DNA of 64,000 nucleotides from Oligoflexia bacterium (GCA_031292385.1 JARLHE010000026.1:1-64000), one strand, 5' to 3'. Shown: positions 1-9,154, numbered from the stretch's first letter. Program-made: numbers and translations. The notes: generated by a model not told the origin, from the sequence alone.

Positions 1-351
1 CCAATTGCTCCATCAGCTCCCGTTGCTCCGGTAGCACCTGTCACACCAGTGACTCCGGCTGCTCCGCTTGCTCCGGTCGCGCCAGTGGCTCCTACTGCCC
101 CACTTGCTCCGGTCGCTCCAATTGCTCCATCAGCTCCCGTTGCTCCGGTAGCACCTGTCACACCAGTGACTCCGGCTGCTCCGCTTGCTCCGGTCGCGCC
201 AGTGGCTCCTGCTGCCCCACTTGCTCCGGTCGCGCCAATTGCTCCATCAGCTCCCGTTGCTCCGGTAGCACCTGTCACACCAGTGACTCCGGCTGCTCCG
301 CTAGCTCCGGTCGCGCCAGTGGCTCCTGCTGCCCCACTTGCTCCGGTCGCG
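1..351. repeat. Three 117-bp in-frame tandem repeats
   Basis: Units begin with ccaattgctccatcagctcc at 1, 118 and 235, a period of exactly 117 bp (39 residues, 13 Gly-X-Y triplets). They differ at only a few bases, so they are recent duplications inside the collagen-like gene and may continue left of the window. Confidence 0.9.
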
Positions 352-1190
352 CCCGTTGCACCAGCAGCTCCGCTTGCACCCGTCGCTCCGCTTGCTCCAT
401 TAGCACCAGTTGCTCCGGTCACGCCCGTTGCACCAGCAGCTCCACTTGCACCCGTCGCTCCGTTTGCTCCATTAGCACCAGTTGCACCGGTGGCTCCCGT
501 TACACCCGTAACTGCAGACGCAGGTCCCGTAGCGCCCGTCGCACCGGTCGCACCTGTAGCCCCGGTAGGACCGTGGTGGTGGTGGTCGCAACCGTCACAG
601 TCATTATCGAATGGGTCACTGGGATCGCAGCAACGATCATGGCCGCGCCCGTTTCCAGTCGCGCCGGTAACCCCGCTGAGCGCCTGTGCAGCAAGCAAAG
701 CGTCATCCGCAACCAGTTCCGCCTCGGCATGCATGGAATTGGAGTCCATGATCCAGGCCGATTGAGATATGGAAAGTTCTGGATTGAGAGAAATCTGAGG
801 AAGGAAGGCCTCAAAGCCGTTTCCATCATCGACTTCGACTTGAAAGGTCAGAGCCGTACGCGGATCGAGATTTGCCTCCGTCAACGAACTTTCATCGACA
901 GCGACGGAAAAACGCCCATGGTCGATGTCGACTCGGGAAAGATTCGAGGAGCCGACGAGCTCTGAGCCCGCATAGAAGCTGAGTCGATAGAAATGCATCC
1001 CCTGGAGAGGTTTTCCATTCCTATCTGCAATGGTTCCTTGAAAACTAAACTTGCGAGAAGTATCCCCCATCGCCTGTACCGCAAAGCAAAAGGAAGATAT
1101 GAGACATAAGGAACTCACCCATTTTTTGACATATAACGACCTATTCGCTCGTTGCCCTGAAATTGATTTCTTTCTGCTTTTTCTCATCAT
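1..1190 (-). CDS. Collagen-like (Gly-X-Y) exported protein, C-terminus beyond window
   Basis: The reverse frame is open from about 1190 to the window edge. It encodes a basic N-terminus, a hydrophobic signal-peptide core ([17 protein letters not shown], bases about 1118-1070), then a beta-rich N-domain with [15 protein letters not shown] and [14 protein letters not shown]. From about base 675 to base 1 it is almost pure Gly-X-Y ([19 protein letters not shown] type), so it should form a collagen-like triple helix outside the cytoplasm. A Cys/Asp/His-rich insert ([20 protein letters not shown]) interrupts the Gly-X-Y run at about 570-660. The start is uncertain: in-frame ATG at 1190 (or 1187) gives a long, very basic n-region, whereas GTG at 1118 gives a shorter one without a clear ribosome site. 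The N-domain style resembles tail-fibre/surface proteins annotated as collagen-like in Bdellovibrio-type genomes. Function is unknown; surface adhesion or structural fibre is likely. Confidence 0.75.
   Translation of the reverse strand, partial: MMRKSRKKSISGQRANRSLYVKKWVSSLCLISSFCFAVQAMGDTSRKFSFQGTIADRNGKPLQGMHFYRLSFYAGSELVGSSNLSRVDIDHGRFSVAVDESSLTEANLDPRTALTFQVEVDDGNGFEAFLPQISLNPELSISQSAWIMDSNSMHAEAELVADDALLAAQALSGVTGATGNGRGHDRCCDPSDPFDNDCDGCDHHHHGPTGATGATGATGATGPASAVTGVTGATGATGANGANGATGASGAAGATGVTGATGANGASGATGASGAAGATGATGASGAAGATGATGASGAAGVTGVTGATGATGADGAIGATGASGAAGATGATGASGAAGVTGVTGATGATGADGAIGATGASGAVGATGATGASGAAGVTGVTGATGATGADGAI
352..495. repeat. Two 72-bp in-frame tandem repeats
   Basis: Two units starting cccgttgcaccagcagctcc at 352 and 424 (24 residues, 8 Gly-X-Y triplets each). 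They follow the 117-bp units directly and differ at a handful of positions. Confidence 0.85.
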
Positions 1191-1347
1191 GACTTTATTT
1201 TTCCTTGTTCGAAACTTTCATTTTGTCGCAATCAAAACCTTTCAAACCGGAGACCGCCTAAGCAAGTTACAGGCCACCTATTCCTCCCGTCATAACAAGG
1301 CAAGGTTCTTGCTATGTGTCCCGAACTTGAGAACGGGGGAAAAATTC
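1191..1347. other. AT-rich divergent intergenic region
   Basis: This 157-bp stretch separates the reverse collagen-like gene from the forward glycosyltransferase. It is visibly AT-richer than its neighbours, as expected for two divergent promoters. I could not pick a convincing -35/-10 pair in either direction. Confidence 0.4.
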
Positions 1348-2196
1348 ATGCGAGACGAGTTGATTTCGGAAACAAAAGAGAGCGAAGCGATGCAGCTCTA
1401 CCGCCCACTAAAGATCGCGGTGTTAATTCCCGCCTATAATGAAGAGAAAAACATCGAGACCGTCCTCGAAGAGATTCAGAAGCTTCGCACGATGCGGCCT
1501 CGCTGGAACATTCTTCCGATCGTCGTCAACGACGGATCGAAAGACAGGACTGAACAGGTTCTCGGGCGGATTGCGCCGCAGTATGGAGCTTACGCGATTC
1601 ATCTGCCACTCAATCTCGGGATCGGGCGCGCGGTTCAAACAGGGTTCAAATATGCCGTGCGCTGGGGAGCCGACGTGGCTCTTCAGCTCGATGGAGATGG
1701 ACAACATCCGCCAGATCAGATCCCCGCGATCGTCGACCCCGTCCTGCAGCGAAAAGCCGACGTCGTCGTGGGTTCTCGCTACGTGACCGGCGCCGGTGGA
1801 AATGTCTCGAGCCTTTTCAGACAAGCGGGAACAATGTTTTTCTCGGTTCTTCTGAAGCTTCTTGTCGGCGTCGAGATCAAGGACACTACCAGCGGATATC
1901 GCGCATTTAATCGAGACGCGATCGAGTATCTTTCACGATGCTATCCCGACGATTATCCCGAGGTCGAAGCGTATGTCCTGCTCGCGCGCAAAAGATTCAC
2001 GATGCTTGAAGTTCCGGTCAGGATGCGCCACAGGATGCGGGGATCTTCCAGTATCACGCCGCTGAAAAGCGCTTACTATATGATCAAGGTCGCATTTTCG
2101 GCCGCAATAGGCATGATCAGACCGCTCCCAGACCGGGAGATCACGGTGACCGGAGTAATCGGGGGATTGGATTCGCTGGAGTCCAAAGTTGGATAA
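1348..2196 (+). CDS. GT2 family glycosyltransferase (dolichyl-phosphate mannose synthase-like)
   Basis: A 282-aa cytoplasmic or membrane-peripheral glycosyltransferase that probably transfers a sugar from a nucleotide donor to a lipid carrier or glycan. Motifs of the GT-A fold are clear: PAYNEE (28-33), NDGS (61-64), the metal-binding DGDGQHP (115-121) and TSGYRAF (181-187). The frame is open upstream, but ATG 1348 is preceded by GGGGGA at good spacing; ATG 1390 is an alternative. The stop overlaps the TTG start of the DUF2304 gene by 8 bases, a pairing commonly seen for GT2 and DUF2304 proteins, so the two are probably translationally coupled. Substrate cannot be read from the sequence. Confidence 0.9.
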   Translation: MRDELISETKESEAMQLYRPLKIAVLIPAYNEEKNIETVLEEIQKLRTMRPRWNILPIVVNDGSKDRTEQVLGRIAPQYGAYAIHLPLNLGIGRAVQTGFKYAVRWGADVALQLDGDGQHPPDQIPAIVDPVLQRKADVVVGSRYVTGAGGNVSSLFRQAGTMFFSVLLKLLVGVEIKDTTSGYRAFNRDAIEYLSRCYPDDYPEVEAYVLLARKRFTMLEVPVRMRHRMRGSSSITPLKSAYYMIKVAFSAAIGMIRPLPDREITVTGVIGGLDSLESKVG

Positions 2197-2647
2197 CGTC
2201 ACCTCTCCATTCGAACAGCTCGCCGCGCTTTCCGAATACCGGTTTCGCACCGAAATCTGGGCTGTCCTGGGGTGCGTCGTTCTTTTTGCCTCGATCATCG
2301 AATTGGTGCGTCGCGACCGCCTGAAGGAACGTTATTCGTTTCTCTGGTTAATCACCACGGGGGTTCTCATCACTTTCATTCTCAGGCGAGACTGGCTCGA
2401 GGATTTTTCCCGCATGCTTGGGGTTTATTATCCACCCACGGCCCTTTTCCTGCTTCTCGTTTTTTTCATGCTCCTGATCCTGGTTCAATTCTCGACCGCG
2501 ATCTCTAAGCTTCTCACAGACAAGCAATCGCTCGTGCAAAGCCTGGGAGCATTAGAAGCGCGCGTCCGGGAGCTAGAGACTGATTCTGACCCCAGCCCTA
2601 ACTCCTCCCCTAACCTCAGCGAAGATACTTCCAGTACTTCGGATTGA
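2189..2647 (+). CDS. DUF2304 family membrane protein
   Basis: A 152-aa protein with two to three hydrophobic segments (about 24-41, 53-67 and 82-106) and a Leu/Glu-rich cytoplasmic tail likely to be a coiled coil (112-130). Size, the RRDRLKERYSFLW segment and its place right after a GT2 gene fit DUF2304, a small membrane partner of glycosyltransferases with no assigned reaction. The start is TTG at 2189 inside the end of the GT2 gene; there is no better in-frame start. The 3' end overlaps the convergent ATP-grasp gene by 32 bases. Confidence 0.75.
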   Translation: MDNVTSPFEQLAALSEYRFRTEIWAVLGCVVLFASIIELVRRDRLKERYSFLWLITTGVLITFILRRDWLEDFSRMLGVYYPPTALFLLLVFFMLLILVQFSTAISKLLTDKQSLVQSLGALEARVRELETDSDPSPNSSPNLSEDTSSTSD

Positions 2648-3836
2648 ACGCGTAAGCCGCGGTACAAAGGACAACTGCGAAAAATCCGCGCAGATCGCGC
2701 AAGTCCCATTCCTCGGCGGAAGCCGGAAGACCGCGAACGAACCGCACTAGGCTCTCGCGCTTGCCGCGCGACTGCGAAACGTATCGGAGCAGCTCCCCGG
2801 GAATCATCCAGCGGCAACGAACTCCCGCCGGGTATTGAACACGAGGCTCGAGTTTCTCTTCAGCGGCGGCCCGCGCGTATAGCGCGGGAAAATCAATTCC
2901 CGCGCGCACGGCAAGTTCCAGGCTACCCCAGAAGCGCGGATTGATTTCCATCAGTCTCGGAGTGCCATCTCGCGGATCCAGCTTCCATTCGACCATGCCG
3001 ATCCCCTTCCACTTCAACTTCTTCAGCAGCGCGATGCTCCACTCGGTGATCTCCTGGGCGTGAATGCTCATGCGATCGGTGCTCGGCCCACCTGAGTTAG
3101 GATACTGCTCGATCCGCTCATGCGCGAATGCCGCGATGCACTCCGCTCGCGAGTCGAAGAGAAGACTAACACCTTGTCCTCGTCCCTCGGCTGGGATCCG
3201 CTCCTGGACCAGCATCGGTCCGAAGCGATCCCAGTGTTCGATCCAATATTGTGGCAAAAGCTGGCGCCAAAACTGCGATTGAGCTGCCGGCCCTGTCTCA
3301 TTTCCGTATACAACACCAGCCGACCCACAGCCGCTGCGAGGCTTGACGACAAAATTCAGGTCTTTTGATGCCGCGAGCTGAGTCGCTAGATCCGCAAATT
3401 GCTGCGCATTTTCAGGACGCCAGGTGCGTGGACAAGGAAGATTCAGGCCCTCGGCCACAGCAAGCGTTTGCGCCTTGTCCTGAGCGATATTCAAGGACTC
3501 TTCTGGTGGGACAAGAAAACGCGAACCCATTTTCTCGAGAGCGCCTCTATTCTTCGAAACCCATCCCAAAGTGGCGTCCTCCATCGGTAAAATAATCACT
3601 CCTGGATTTTTTTCCAGGAAGTTTAAAAGAGATCTCCCAAATTCCTCGGGTGAATGAGATGCCAGAGGCGCGAGAAGCCTTCTCTTCGCGTAGCGGGACC
3701 AGAATCCCGTGGTGAACCAAGAATCCCCCATCACCGTGACATCGAACCCGGATTTTCCGAGAGAGCGGACTGCGCTCAGGCTCTTTCGCCAAAGTCCGTC
3801 TGTAACAAGGGCTTGAGGTCTGTGAGTGTGCATCAT
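2616..3836 (-). CDS. ATP-grasp carboxylate-amine ligase-like protein
   Basis: A 406-aa cytoplasmic protein with an N-terminal Rossmann-like region (LVTDGLWRKSLSAVRSLG, 10-27) and the ATP-grasp core: VVKPRSGCGSAG (163-174) supplies the nucleotide-binding lysine and glycine loop, and LMEINPRFWGSLE (295-307) carries the metal-binding Glu/Asn. ATP-grasp enzymes join a carboxylate to an amine or thiol through an acyl phosphate. Divergent by 47 bp from the polysaccharide deacetylase and inside a glycan module, so modification of a surface sugar or amino-acid-decorated glycan is plausible. The exact substrate is unknown. Confidence 0.8.
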   Translation of the reverse strand: MMHTHRPQALVTDGLWRKSLSAVRSLGKSGFDVTVMGDSWFTTGFWSRYAKRRLLAPLASHSPEEFGRSLLNFLEKNPGVIILPMEDATLGWVSKNRGALEKMGSRFLVPPEESLNIAQDKAQTLAVAEGLNLPCPRTWRPENAQQFADLATQLAASKDLNFVVKPRSGCGSAGVVYGNETGPAAQSQFWRQLLPQYWIEHWDRFGPMLVQERIPAEGRGQGVSLLFDSRAECIAAFAHERIEQYPNSGGPSTDRMSIHAQEITEWSIALLKKLKWKGIGMVEWKLDPRDGTPRLMEINPRFWGSLELAVRAGIDFPALYARAAAEEKLEPRVQYPAGVRCRWMIPGELLRYVSQSRGKRESLVRFVRGLPASAEEWDLRDLRGFFAVVLCTAAYAFNPKYWKYLR

Positions 3837-3883
3837 TTTTCTTCACCGCCTTTTCGCGCACGGCGTTTGCAAGAACGCGGCCC

Positions 3884-4774
3884 GTGACTGCTGTGATAGA
3901 GAAACTGGAAGGAATGCTGACTTTAGACGTCGAAGATTGGGAACACGCCAATTTCGCTCAACTCGATCCTCACAAGGAACACATCATGACCGAAGTACGC
4001 GCGCGCCGGTACGCGATGGACGCGAACACGGATACATGGATCCACCTTCTGAATGAGAACGGGGCCACCAGTACCTGCTTCATCTTAGGAGAATTCGCCC
4101 AGCGATACCCCAATGCAGTCAGGCGACTCGCGCAAGCCGGACATGAGATCGCCTCCCACGGCGCGACTCACGACTTGATTTATCGGATGAATCGCGATCA
4201 ATTCCGCGAATTCCTGAAAAGAGGTCTTGGGACGGTGGGTGACTTAACGGGCCGAGTTCCTTATGGATTTCGGGCTCCCAGCTGGTCAGTCGATCCAATC
4301 CGCACACCCTGGTTCGTCGAAGAACTCGCGCTTCAAAACATTCGTTACGATTCCAGTGTGTTTCCGGTGAGGACTCCGCTTTTCGGGCATCGAAGCGCCC
4401 CGACCGCTCCGTTCTGGGAAGGGGGTTTGCTTCGTATTCCGGTAAGCGTTCTCTGCTTTGGAAGCCTACGGCTTCCTTTCGCAAGCGGCGCCTTTTTTCG
4501 CCTTTGCCCCCGCTGGCTGATCGAGGGCGGCTTGATCCGGGCCTTCCGTCAAGGTTTGCCGCTAATGATCGTTCTACATCCCCGCGAGCTTGATCCGAGC
4601 CATCCTCGTTTGCCACTTGCAGGGTGGGAGAAAGCTATGCATTACGCACGTCTCGGCACGACTATTCCGAAATTGCGTACGCTGCTCTCACGGTTTCGCT
4701 GGCGGTCAATTAATGAAATCCATGGTCTTAAGCATTTTAAAAAAGAAAACCACGAAATTCAAATGGCACTATGA
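3884..4774 (+). CDS. Polysaccharide deacetylase (NodB-like)
   Basis: A 296-aa carbohydrate esterase 4 family member. LTLDVEDWE (12-20) provides the catalytic Asp and metal Asp, HEIASHGATH (87-96) the two metal-binding His, and FRAPSWS (129-135) the motif-3 Arg. This is the exosortase/glycan-locus type of deacetylase rather than a secreted chitin enzyme: no signal peptide is present. It would remove N-acetyl groups from a polysaccharide or its lipid-linked precursor. It overlaps the next gene by the ATGA at 4771-4774, indicating coupling. ATG 3914 (MLTLDVEDW) is a shorter start option. Confidence 0.88.
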   Translation: MTAVIEKLEGMLTLDVEDWEHANFAQLDPHKEHIMTEVRARRYAMDANTDTWIHLLNENGATSTCFILGEFAQRYPNAVRRLAQAGHEIASHGATHDLIYRMNRDQFREFLKRGLGTVGDLTGRVPYGFRAPSWSVDPIRTPWFVEELALQNIRYDSSVFPVRTPLFGHRSAPTAPFWEGGLLRIPVSVLCFGSLRLPFASGAFFRLCPRWLIEGGLIRAFRQGLPLMIVLHPRELDPSHPRLPLAGWEKAMHYARLGTTIPKLRTLLSRFRWRSINEIHGLKHFKKENHEIQMAL

Positions 4775-6945
4775 CTCAAGTTCATTTCAAAAAACTGCTT
4801 CTCGGGTTGGGTCTGCTGATCGCCCTCGTTTATGCCGGGAGCATGAACGGGAGTTTCCACTTCGACGACTCTCACAGTATTGAAGGCAATATCGCAATCC
4901 GGTCGCTGCGCAACATCCCGAGTTTCTGGAGCGACCCCAGGACCTCGTCTTTCATCCCGGAAAATCGCGTTTATCGTCCGTTGGTCTACACGTTCTATTC
5001 TTTCTGTTGGTGGATCGGCGGAGGCAAAACCTGGCCGTTTCATGCCATGAAACTCTCTATGCACTGGATGGTGACGTTTTTCCTTTTTCTAATATGGCAG
5101 CGTCTATGGTCGGAGCCCGGATGGTTTCCGGCCCTCTCGTCGGCCCAAGCAAAAGAGAAGTGCCTCACAGTAAGGTTTCCATTTTTAAAAAAGGATCACA
5201 CGATTACGCCCACGTGGGCGGCGTTCTTATTGGCGATACTTTTTGCGATCCATCCTGCCGCGTCGGAGTGCGTGGATTATATTTCAGCGACGACTTCGCT
5301 TCAGTCCGCGATGTTTTATGTCTGGGCCTTTTACTCGTATCTTCAATTCCGGGACTCGGGTGACCGACGAAAACTCGCGCTCTCGCTCTTCCTGTACTTC
5401 TTTTCCGTTGCCTCCAAAGAGGAGGGCATCACCCTGCCGGCAATGATCCTGATCACGGAGATCTTTCTCGCCACGGGGGCTTTCGAAACTCTTTCCAAAA
5501 GCTTGTCAAAGACGGTTCTCAAAAACGCCCTCAAGATGGCATTGCCTTACGCGATTTTCGGGACGGTGCTCGGAGCCTGGATCTATTGGATGAGGCCTGA
5601 GTCCGGGAACGAGTCGCGGGGCTACGCGACTTCTTGGGAGTACTTCATGACCCAGTGGCGCGCCTATCTTTTCTATATGCGGATCTGGTTCTGGCCATGG
5701 GGATTAAATGCGGACAACGCTACGATCGAGTTCAGTAAATCCATCTCCGATCCGCTCGCAATCCAGGCTTTGATTGGCAATCTCCTGATCCTTGCGATAG
5801 CGTGGTTCAACCGCAAGCGCGTCCCCGCTCTTCTCTTCGGAGTGCTTTGGTTTTATGTCACGATCTCTCCCGCCTCGAGCGTCGTGACACTCGCGGAGGC
5901 GATTAACGAGCACCGAATGTATCTTTCTTATATCGGATTTGTCGGTGGGACGTTCACCCTTCTTCTCACCTCTGCAGCCTTCCTTTTTCCGGACGAAAAC
6001 CGAGAAAAGAAGCTAGGTTGGCTCTATGCTGCAATCGTCATCGGCCTCGTAATCGGCACTCAGGAACGAAATCGGGTTTGGGCCAACGATGAAAATCTCT
6101 GGTTGGATACAGTCGAGAAAAACCCGACCTCGGGGCGCGCGTTCAACAACCTCGCTCTGGTTTACATGGCTCGAGGAGAATACGAGAAAGCAAACCATTA
6201 TTTCGAAAAGTGCGAGCAAGTCTGGCCAACCTATTCATATTGCCCCTTGAACCGCGGAATCGATTTTCAATCGCTTGCGGAAGCGGCCGAGAGAGCAGGC
6301 AAAAGAGAAGAAGCCGCTTCAAAGTATGCCCAGGCGGGAAAGTCGTTTCGTCGCGCTTACGAGCTAAACCCCGGCAACGTCCACGTTAACTATCATCTCG
6401 CTCAATACAGCGAGCACATCCGGGATTACGCCAAAGCCGCCGAACTCTACCGCGCCGCCATTGATCTCACGGGCGGGCGGTATCCGGCCGCCGACCTGAA
6501 ACTCGGAAGCTGTCTGATCAAGCTCGGAAAATTTAATGATGCACAATTCGCCTTCAAACGAGCTCTGTCCGTCGAATCCAAGAACGACGATTTGCTCTTT
6601 GAGATCGGAAAAACGGAACTCGAAAACGGAGATCTCGCCGATGCGGCGACGTCCTATCGTACCCTCCTAGAGCGCAATCCCGCGCATCTTCAGGCTTGGT
6701 ATAATTATGGGGTGGCACAGGTGGGCCTTCGCAGATTCGAAGAAGCACGGAAGGCCTTTGAAAAGACTGTTGCTCTGGACCCGGTCAGCGAACAAGGCTG
6801 GTACAATCTTGCTTTTGTCGCCGAGCGCTCTGGTGACCAAAGGACAGCGATCCGCGCGGTCAATGAGATGCTGAAGATCAGCCCGAAAAGAGTTGACTAT
6901 CAGGCACGACTCGAAAGGCTTCAACGTTCCGCGCGATTCAATTGA
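4771..6945 (+). CDS. TMTC-like membrane glycosyltransferase (GT-C fold) with TPR domain
   Basis: A 724-aa protein with an N-terminal membrane half (about ten hydrophobic segments up to about residue 425) and a C-terminal half of TPR repeats (about 445-720; e.g. GRAFNNLALVYMARGEYEKA and AWYNYGVAQVGLRRFEEARK). The Asp pair in FHFDDSHSI of the first external loop is in the position of the catalytic acidic residues of GT-C enzymes. The architecture matches TMTC/O-mannosyltransferase-like proteins, which use a polyprenyl-phosphate sugar; the upstream GT2/DUF2304 pair could make that donor. Start overlaps the deacetylase by 4 bases. The acceptor is unknown. Confidence 0.75.
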   Translation: MTQVHFKKLLLGLGLLIALVYAGSMNGSFHFDDSHSIEGNIAIRSLRNIPSFWSDPRTSSFIPENRVYRPLVYTFYSFCWWIGGGKTWPFHAMKLSMHWMVTFFLFLIWQRLWSEPGWFPALSSAQAKEKCLTVRFPFLKKDHTITPTWAAFLLAILFAIHPAASECVDYISATTSLQSAMFYVWAFYSYLQFRDSGDRRKLALSLFLYFFSVASKEEGITLPAMILITEIFLATGAFETLSKSLSKTVLKNALKMALPYAIFGTVLGAWIYWMRPESGNESRGYATSWEYFMTQWRAYLFYMRIWFWPWGLNADNATIEFSKSISDPLAIQALIGNLLILAIAWFNRKRVPALLFGVLWFYVTISPASSVVTLAEAINEHRMYLSYIGFVGGTFTLLLTSAAFLFPDENREKKLGWLYAAIVIGLVIGTQERNRVWANDENLWLDTVEKNPTSGRAFNNLALVYMARGEYEKANHYFEKCEQVWPTYSYCPLNRGIDFQSLAEAAERAGKREEAASKYAQAGKSFRRAYELNPGNVHVNYHLAQYSEHIRDYAKAAELYRAAIDLTGGRYPAADLKLGSCLIKLGKFNDAQFAFKRALSVESKNDDLLFEIGKTELENGDLADAATSYRTLLERNPAHLQAWYNYGVAQVGLRRFEEARKAFEKTVALDPVSEQGWYNLAFVAERSGDQRTAIRAVNEMLKISPKRVDYQARLERLQRSARFN

Positions 6946-7703
6946 GCGGTAAACACCAGCGACCAACATCGCTCTGGCAAGAGACGATCCAGAGCAGGAA
7001 TCATATCCGCTCCCACAGGGGGACTCGCGATTGCGAAGCCCGCCTCGTGAAGGATCGCTTTCCACCCTTCGAAGCTGCGGTGCCACTCCGTTTCGGTATC
7101 TTTTTGAATCCATGTACGAACGAGATGTTTCAGGCGAAATAGCGGCGAACGGGGATTTTCCTCGTTCACGAGCAGAAGCGAGTCCGGACCCAACCACCAG
7201 CTCAGACGCTCGATCACGGACTCCACTTCTGGCAAATGGTGTAGAGCATAAGCGAGAGTCACCAGATCAGGTTTTCCACCCAGGACTTCTTCCGATTGCT
7301 TTTCCCAGTCCGGATCTTTGAGCAAGTCCGCACGAAGAAACTTCCCGGACAATGTCTCCTCCGTCGCAAAAAGTTTGGCCATTCGGACTTCGTCTCGACT
7401 CAAGTCGAGCCCGAGCGTTTGATGGCCAAGCGCCGCGATCGTGCAGGTGATCACCCCCCCTCCGCAACCGAGATCGAGCACTCGAAGAGGACGCCCCAAA
7501 GATTGACTCCGCTCTTGAGCGGAGTCCGCGAGCATACGCAGCCTTCTCTGATTCAACGGAGCGACAGGGTGCCGCGTGAAATACCCGAACGTGCTCCTGG
7601 CGGCGCGATCAGTTCCGTGCCGCCGATGGAACGACTTCGCTTTTCCCAGCACGGTTTTGACGACAGACTCGGCATTTTCTTCGATGACGTTTTGGATCTT
7701 CAT
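6921..7703 (-). CDS. SAM-dependent methyltransferase
   Basis: A 260-aa class I methyltransferase. The SAM loop VLDLGCGGGV lies at about 75-84, followed by GLDLSRDEV (acidic residue for the SAM ribose) and LAYALHHLPEVE. The open frame extends to 7868, but ATG 7703 has GGAG six bases upstream and restores a normal family length, so the longer start is rejected. It overlaps the convergent TPR glycosyltransferase by 25 bases. Substrate is not evident; membership in the glycan module suggests a sugar or lipid. Confidence 0.85.
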   Translation of the reverse strand: MKIQNVIEENAESVVKTVLGKAKSFHRRHGTDRAARSTFGYFTRHPVAPLNQRRLRMLADSAQERSQSLGRPLRVLDLGCGGGVITCTIAALGHQTLGLDLSRDEVRMAKLFATEETLSGKFLRADLLKDPDWEKQSEEVLGGKPDLVTLAYALHHLPEVESVIERLSWWLGPDSLLLVNEENPRSPLFRLKHLVRTWIQKDTETEWHRSFEGWKAILHEAGFAIASPPVGADMIPALDRLLPERCWSLVFTAQLNRAER

Positions 7704-7890
7704 ATTTTTCTCCGCTCGGGCACAAGCAATCGACATGCCACCCAAAAGCCCCGCCGAAAGGTTCGATTCTAACCATGTGCGTCCGATATTTATCTCGTAT
7801 TTCTTTTGGCGATTTTTCTTGCTGATTCGGCCAATCAACCGGCAAAAGGATGGGGCGCGGCCTGACATAATTCAAACTTTAAGGAAAAAA

Positions 7891-8433
7891 ATGTTCATCC
7901 AAAAAAAGGCCTTTTTTATGAGCTTTTCGGTCGTTTCGTTGCTTTGCGGATCGGTTCTGGCGGATACAAATCCTTTCGATCCAAACCTGAACGGGAGTGC
8001 CCATCCGAGTCCGCGCGTCAGCCCAAGCCCGTGCCCGGACATGAATTTCGAGTGTAAGTTCGAAGGTGACGGCAGCGGCAAAGATGGCGGTTGGCTCCAA
8101 AAGTGCCGTGCTGAAGGCTCGTACCAAACGGACCGAGACGGTCTCGCCATTCTCGATAACAATGAAGATGGCAGGCTCAGAGTGATCTGCGGTGATGACG
8201 AAGGCGACCGTGACGACCATCTGATCTATGATGACGGTTTGCGGACACACTTCGAGCACGACCACCGGACTCTGATACTCAAAGGTCTCGGTGATCGCGC
8301 TCCTGTCATCACCGTCCATTCCAATCGCAATTACGACCGCACGTTCCCGTCCGATCTTCTCTTCGGTCGCGACGGCTACAGCTACGAGATCTCCGGCGAT
8401 TGCAGGTTTTTCAGGGACGACCGAACCCGGTGA
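7891..8433 (+). CDS. Exported acidic protein of unknown function
   Basis: A 180-aa protein. AAGGA sits seven bases before ATG 7891, and the N-terminus is a signal peptide (MFIQKKAFFMSFSVVSLLCGSVLA) ending before DTNPFD. The mature part has a Pro/Ser stretch, four Cys (SPCPDMNFEC, KCRAEG, VICGDD, GDCRFF) and a strongly acidic centre (CGDDEGDRDDHLIYDDG) that could bind divalent cations. I do not recognise the family. The upstream open frame from 7576 is antisense to the methyltransferase and not used. Confidence 0.7.
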   Translation: MFIQKKAFFMSFSVVSLLCGSVLADTNPFDPNLNGSAHPSPRVSPSPCPDMNFECKFEGDGSGKDGGWLQKCRAEGSYQTDRDGLAILDNNEDGRLRVICGDDEGDRDDHLIYDDGLRTHFEHDHRTLILKGLGDRAPVITVHSNRNYDRTFPSDLLFGRDGYSYEISGDCRFFRDDRTR

Positions 8434-8467
8434 AAATCCGGATTTCGTCGCCGTTGAAATGTCGTCC

Positions 8468-9154
8468 CTAAACCCTCACTCCCACCTCGTCGATGTGTCG
8501 CAGCAGATCGGCGGGGTCTTGATAAACCCGATAGGCGCCGGCGCGCTCGAGCTCGTCCTGCCCGTAGCCACCGGAAAGAAACCCGACGCCGAGCGCTCGG
8601 GCGCGTCTTGCGGCGAGGAGGTCCCAGACGCTGTCGCCCACGACGACGGATTGTTCGATCGAGACATTGAGTTTCGCGGCGGCCGCGAGAAAGAGATCGG
8701 GATCCGGCTTAGCGTGCGCCACCTGGTCGCGGGTGATCACGGGCACGTGTGCCGGGACCCCAAGGGCCTCGATCGTATAGCGGGCGTATTCCAACCTTCC
8801 ACTGGTGGCGATCGCCCAGGGCACTTGAGCTTCGGTTAAATATCGCAGAAGATCCCGGGCGCCGGGCAGAGGCCTGACCTGAGGAATGAGGCGCTGATAG
8901 GCCTCGGAGTGAAACTGCAAAAGGCGCGCGGCCTCATCGCCCGAAACCGCGTGGCCGGTTTCGCGTAAAATTGCGTTCGCCATGAGTCCCCCGCTCATTC
9001 CGATGCGGCGATGAATGGTCCAAACGGCCATCTCGACTCCCACCTTTTCCAAAGCGTCTCTCCAGGCCAGCACGTGCTGATAAACGCTATCGACGAGCGT
9101 GCCGTCGAGATCGAAGAGAAAGGCGGTACGATGAGAGGATTGCTTCTCTTTCAT
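8468..9154 (-). CDS. HAD superfamily phosphatase (beta-phosphoglucomutase/Gph-like)
   Basis: A 228-aa cytoplasmic hydrolase with the nucleophile motif FDLDGTLVDS (14-23), a helical cap, the motif-II Ser/Thr in AIATSGRLEY, motif-III Lys in AKPDPDLF and motif-IV acidic residues in VVGDSVWDLLAA. AAAGGAG stands at good distance from ATG 9154. Small phosphorylated sugar or phosphoglycolate substrates are typical. It lies 44 bp after the exporter operon on the same strand and may be transcribed with it. Confidence 0.85.
   Translation of the reverse strand: MKEKQSSHRTAFLFDLDGTLVDSVYQHVLAWRDALEKVGVEMAVWTIHRRIGMSGGLMANAILRETGHAVSGDEAARLLQFHSEAYQRLIPQVRPLPGARDLLRYLTEAQVPWAIATSGRLEYARYTIEALGVPAHVPVITRDQVAHAKPDPDLFLAAAAKLNVSIEQSVVVGDSVWDLLAARRARALGVGFLSGGYGQDELERAGAYRVYQDPADLLRHIDEVGVRV

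Noticed and set aside
1..495. CRISPR or minisatellite array
   Set aside because: Repeats are in-frame multiples of three without spacers and code for Gly-X-Y.
49..765. Forward Pro/Ala/Val-rich open frame opposite the collagen-like gene
   Set aside because: It is the mirror of Gly-X-Y codons; the reverse frame has a signal peptide, an N-domain and the Gly periodicity.
1116..1134. Possible frameshift in an A6 tract: ATG at about 1134 with AGG upstream would give a short signal peptide if one A were added
   Set aside because: An uninterrupted in-frame ATG exists at 1190, so no indel is needed; the alternative cannot be excluded.
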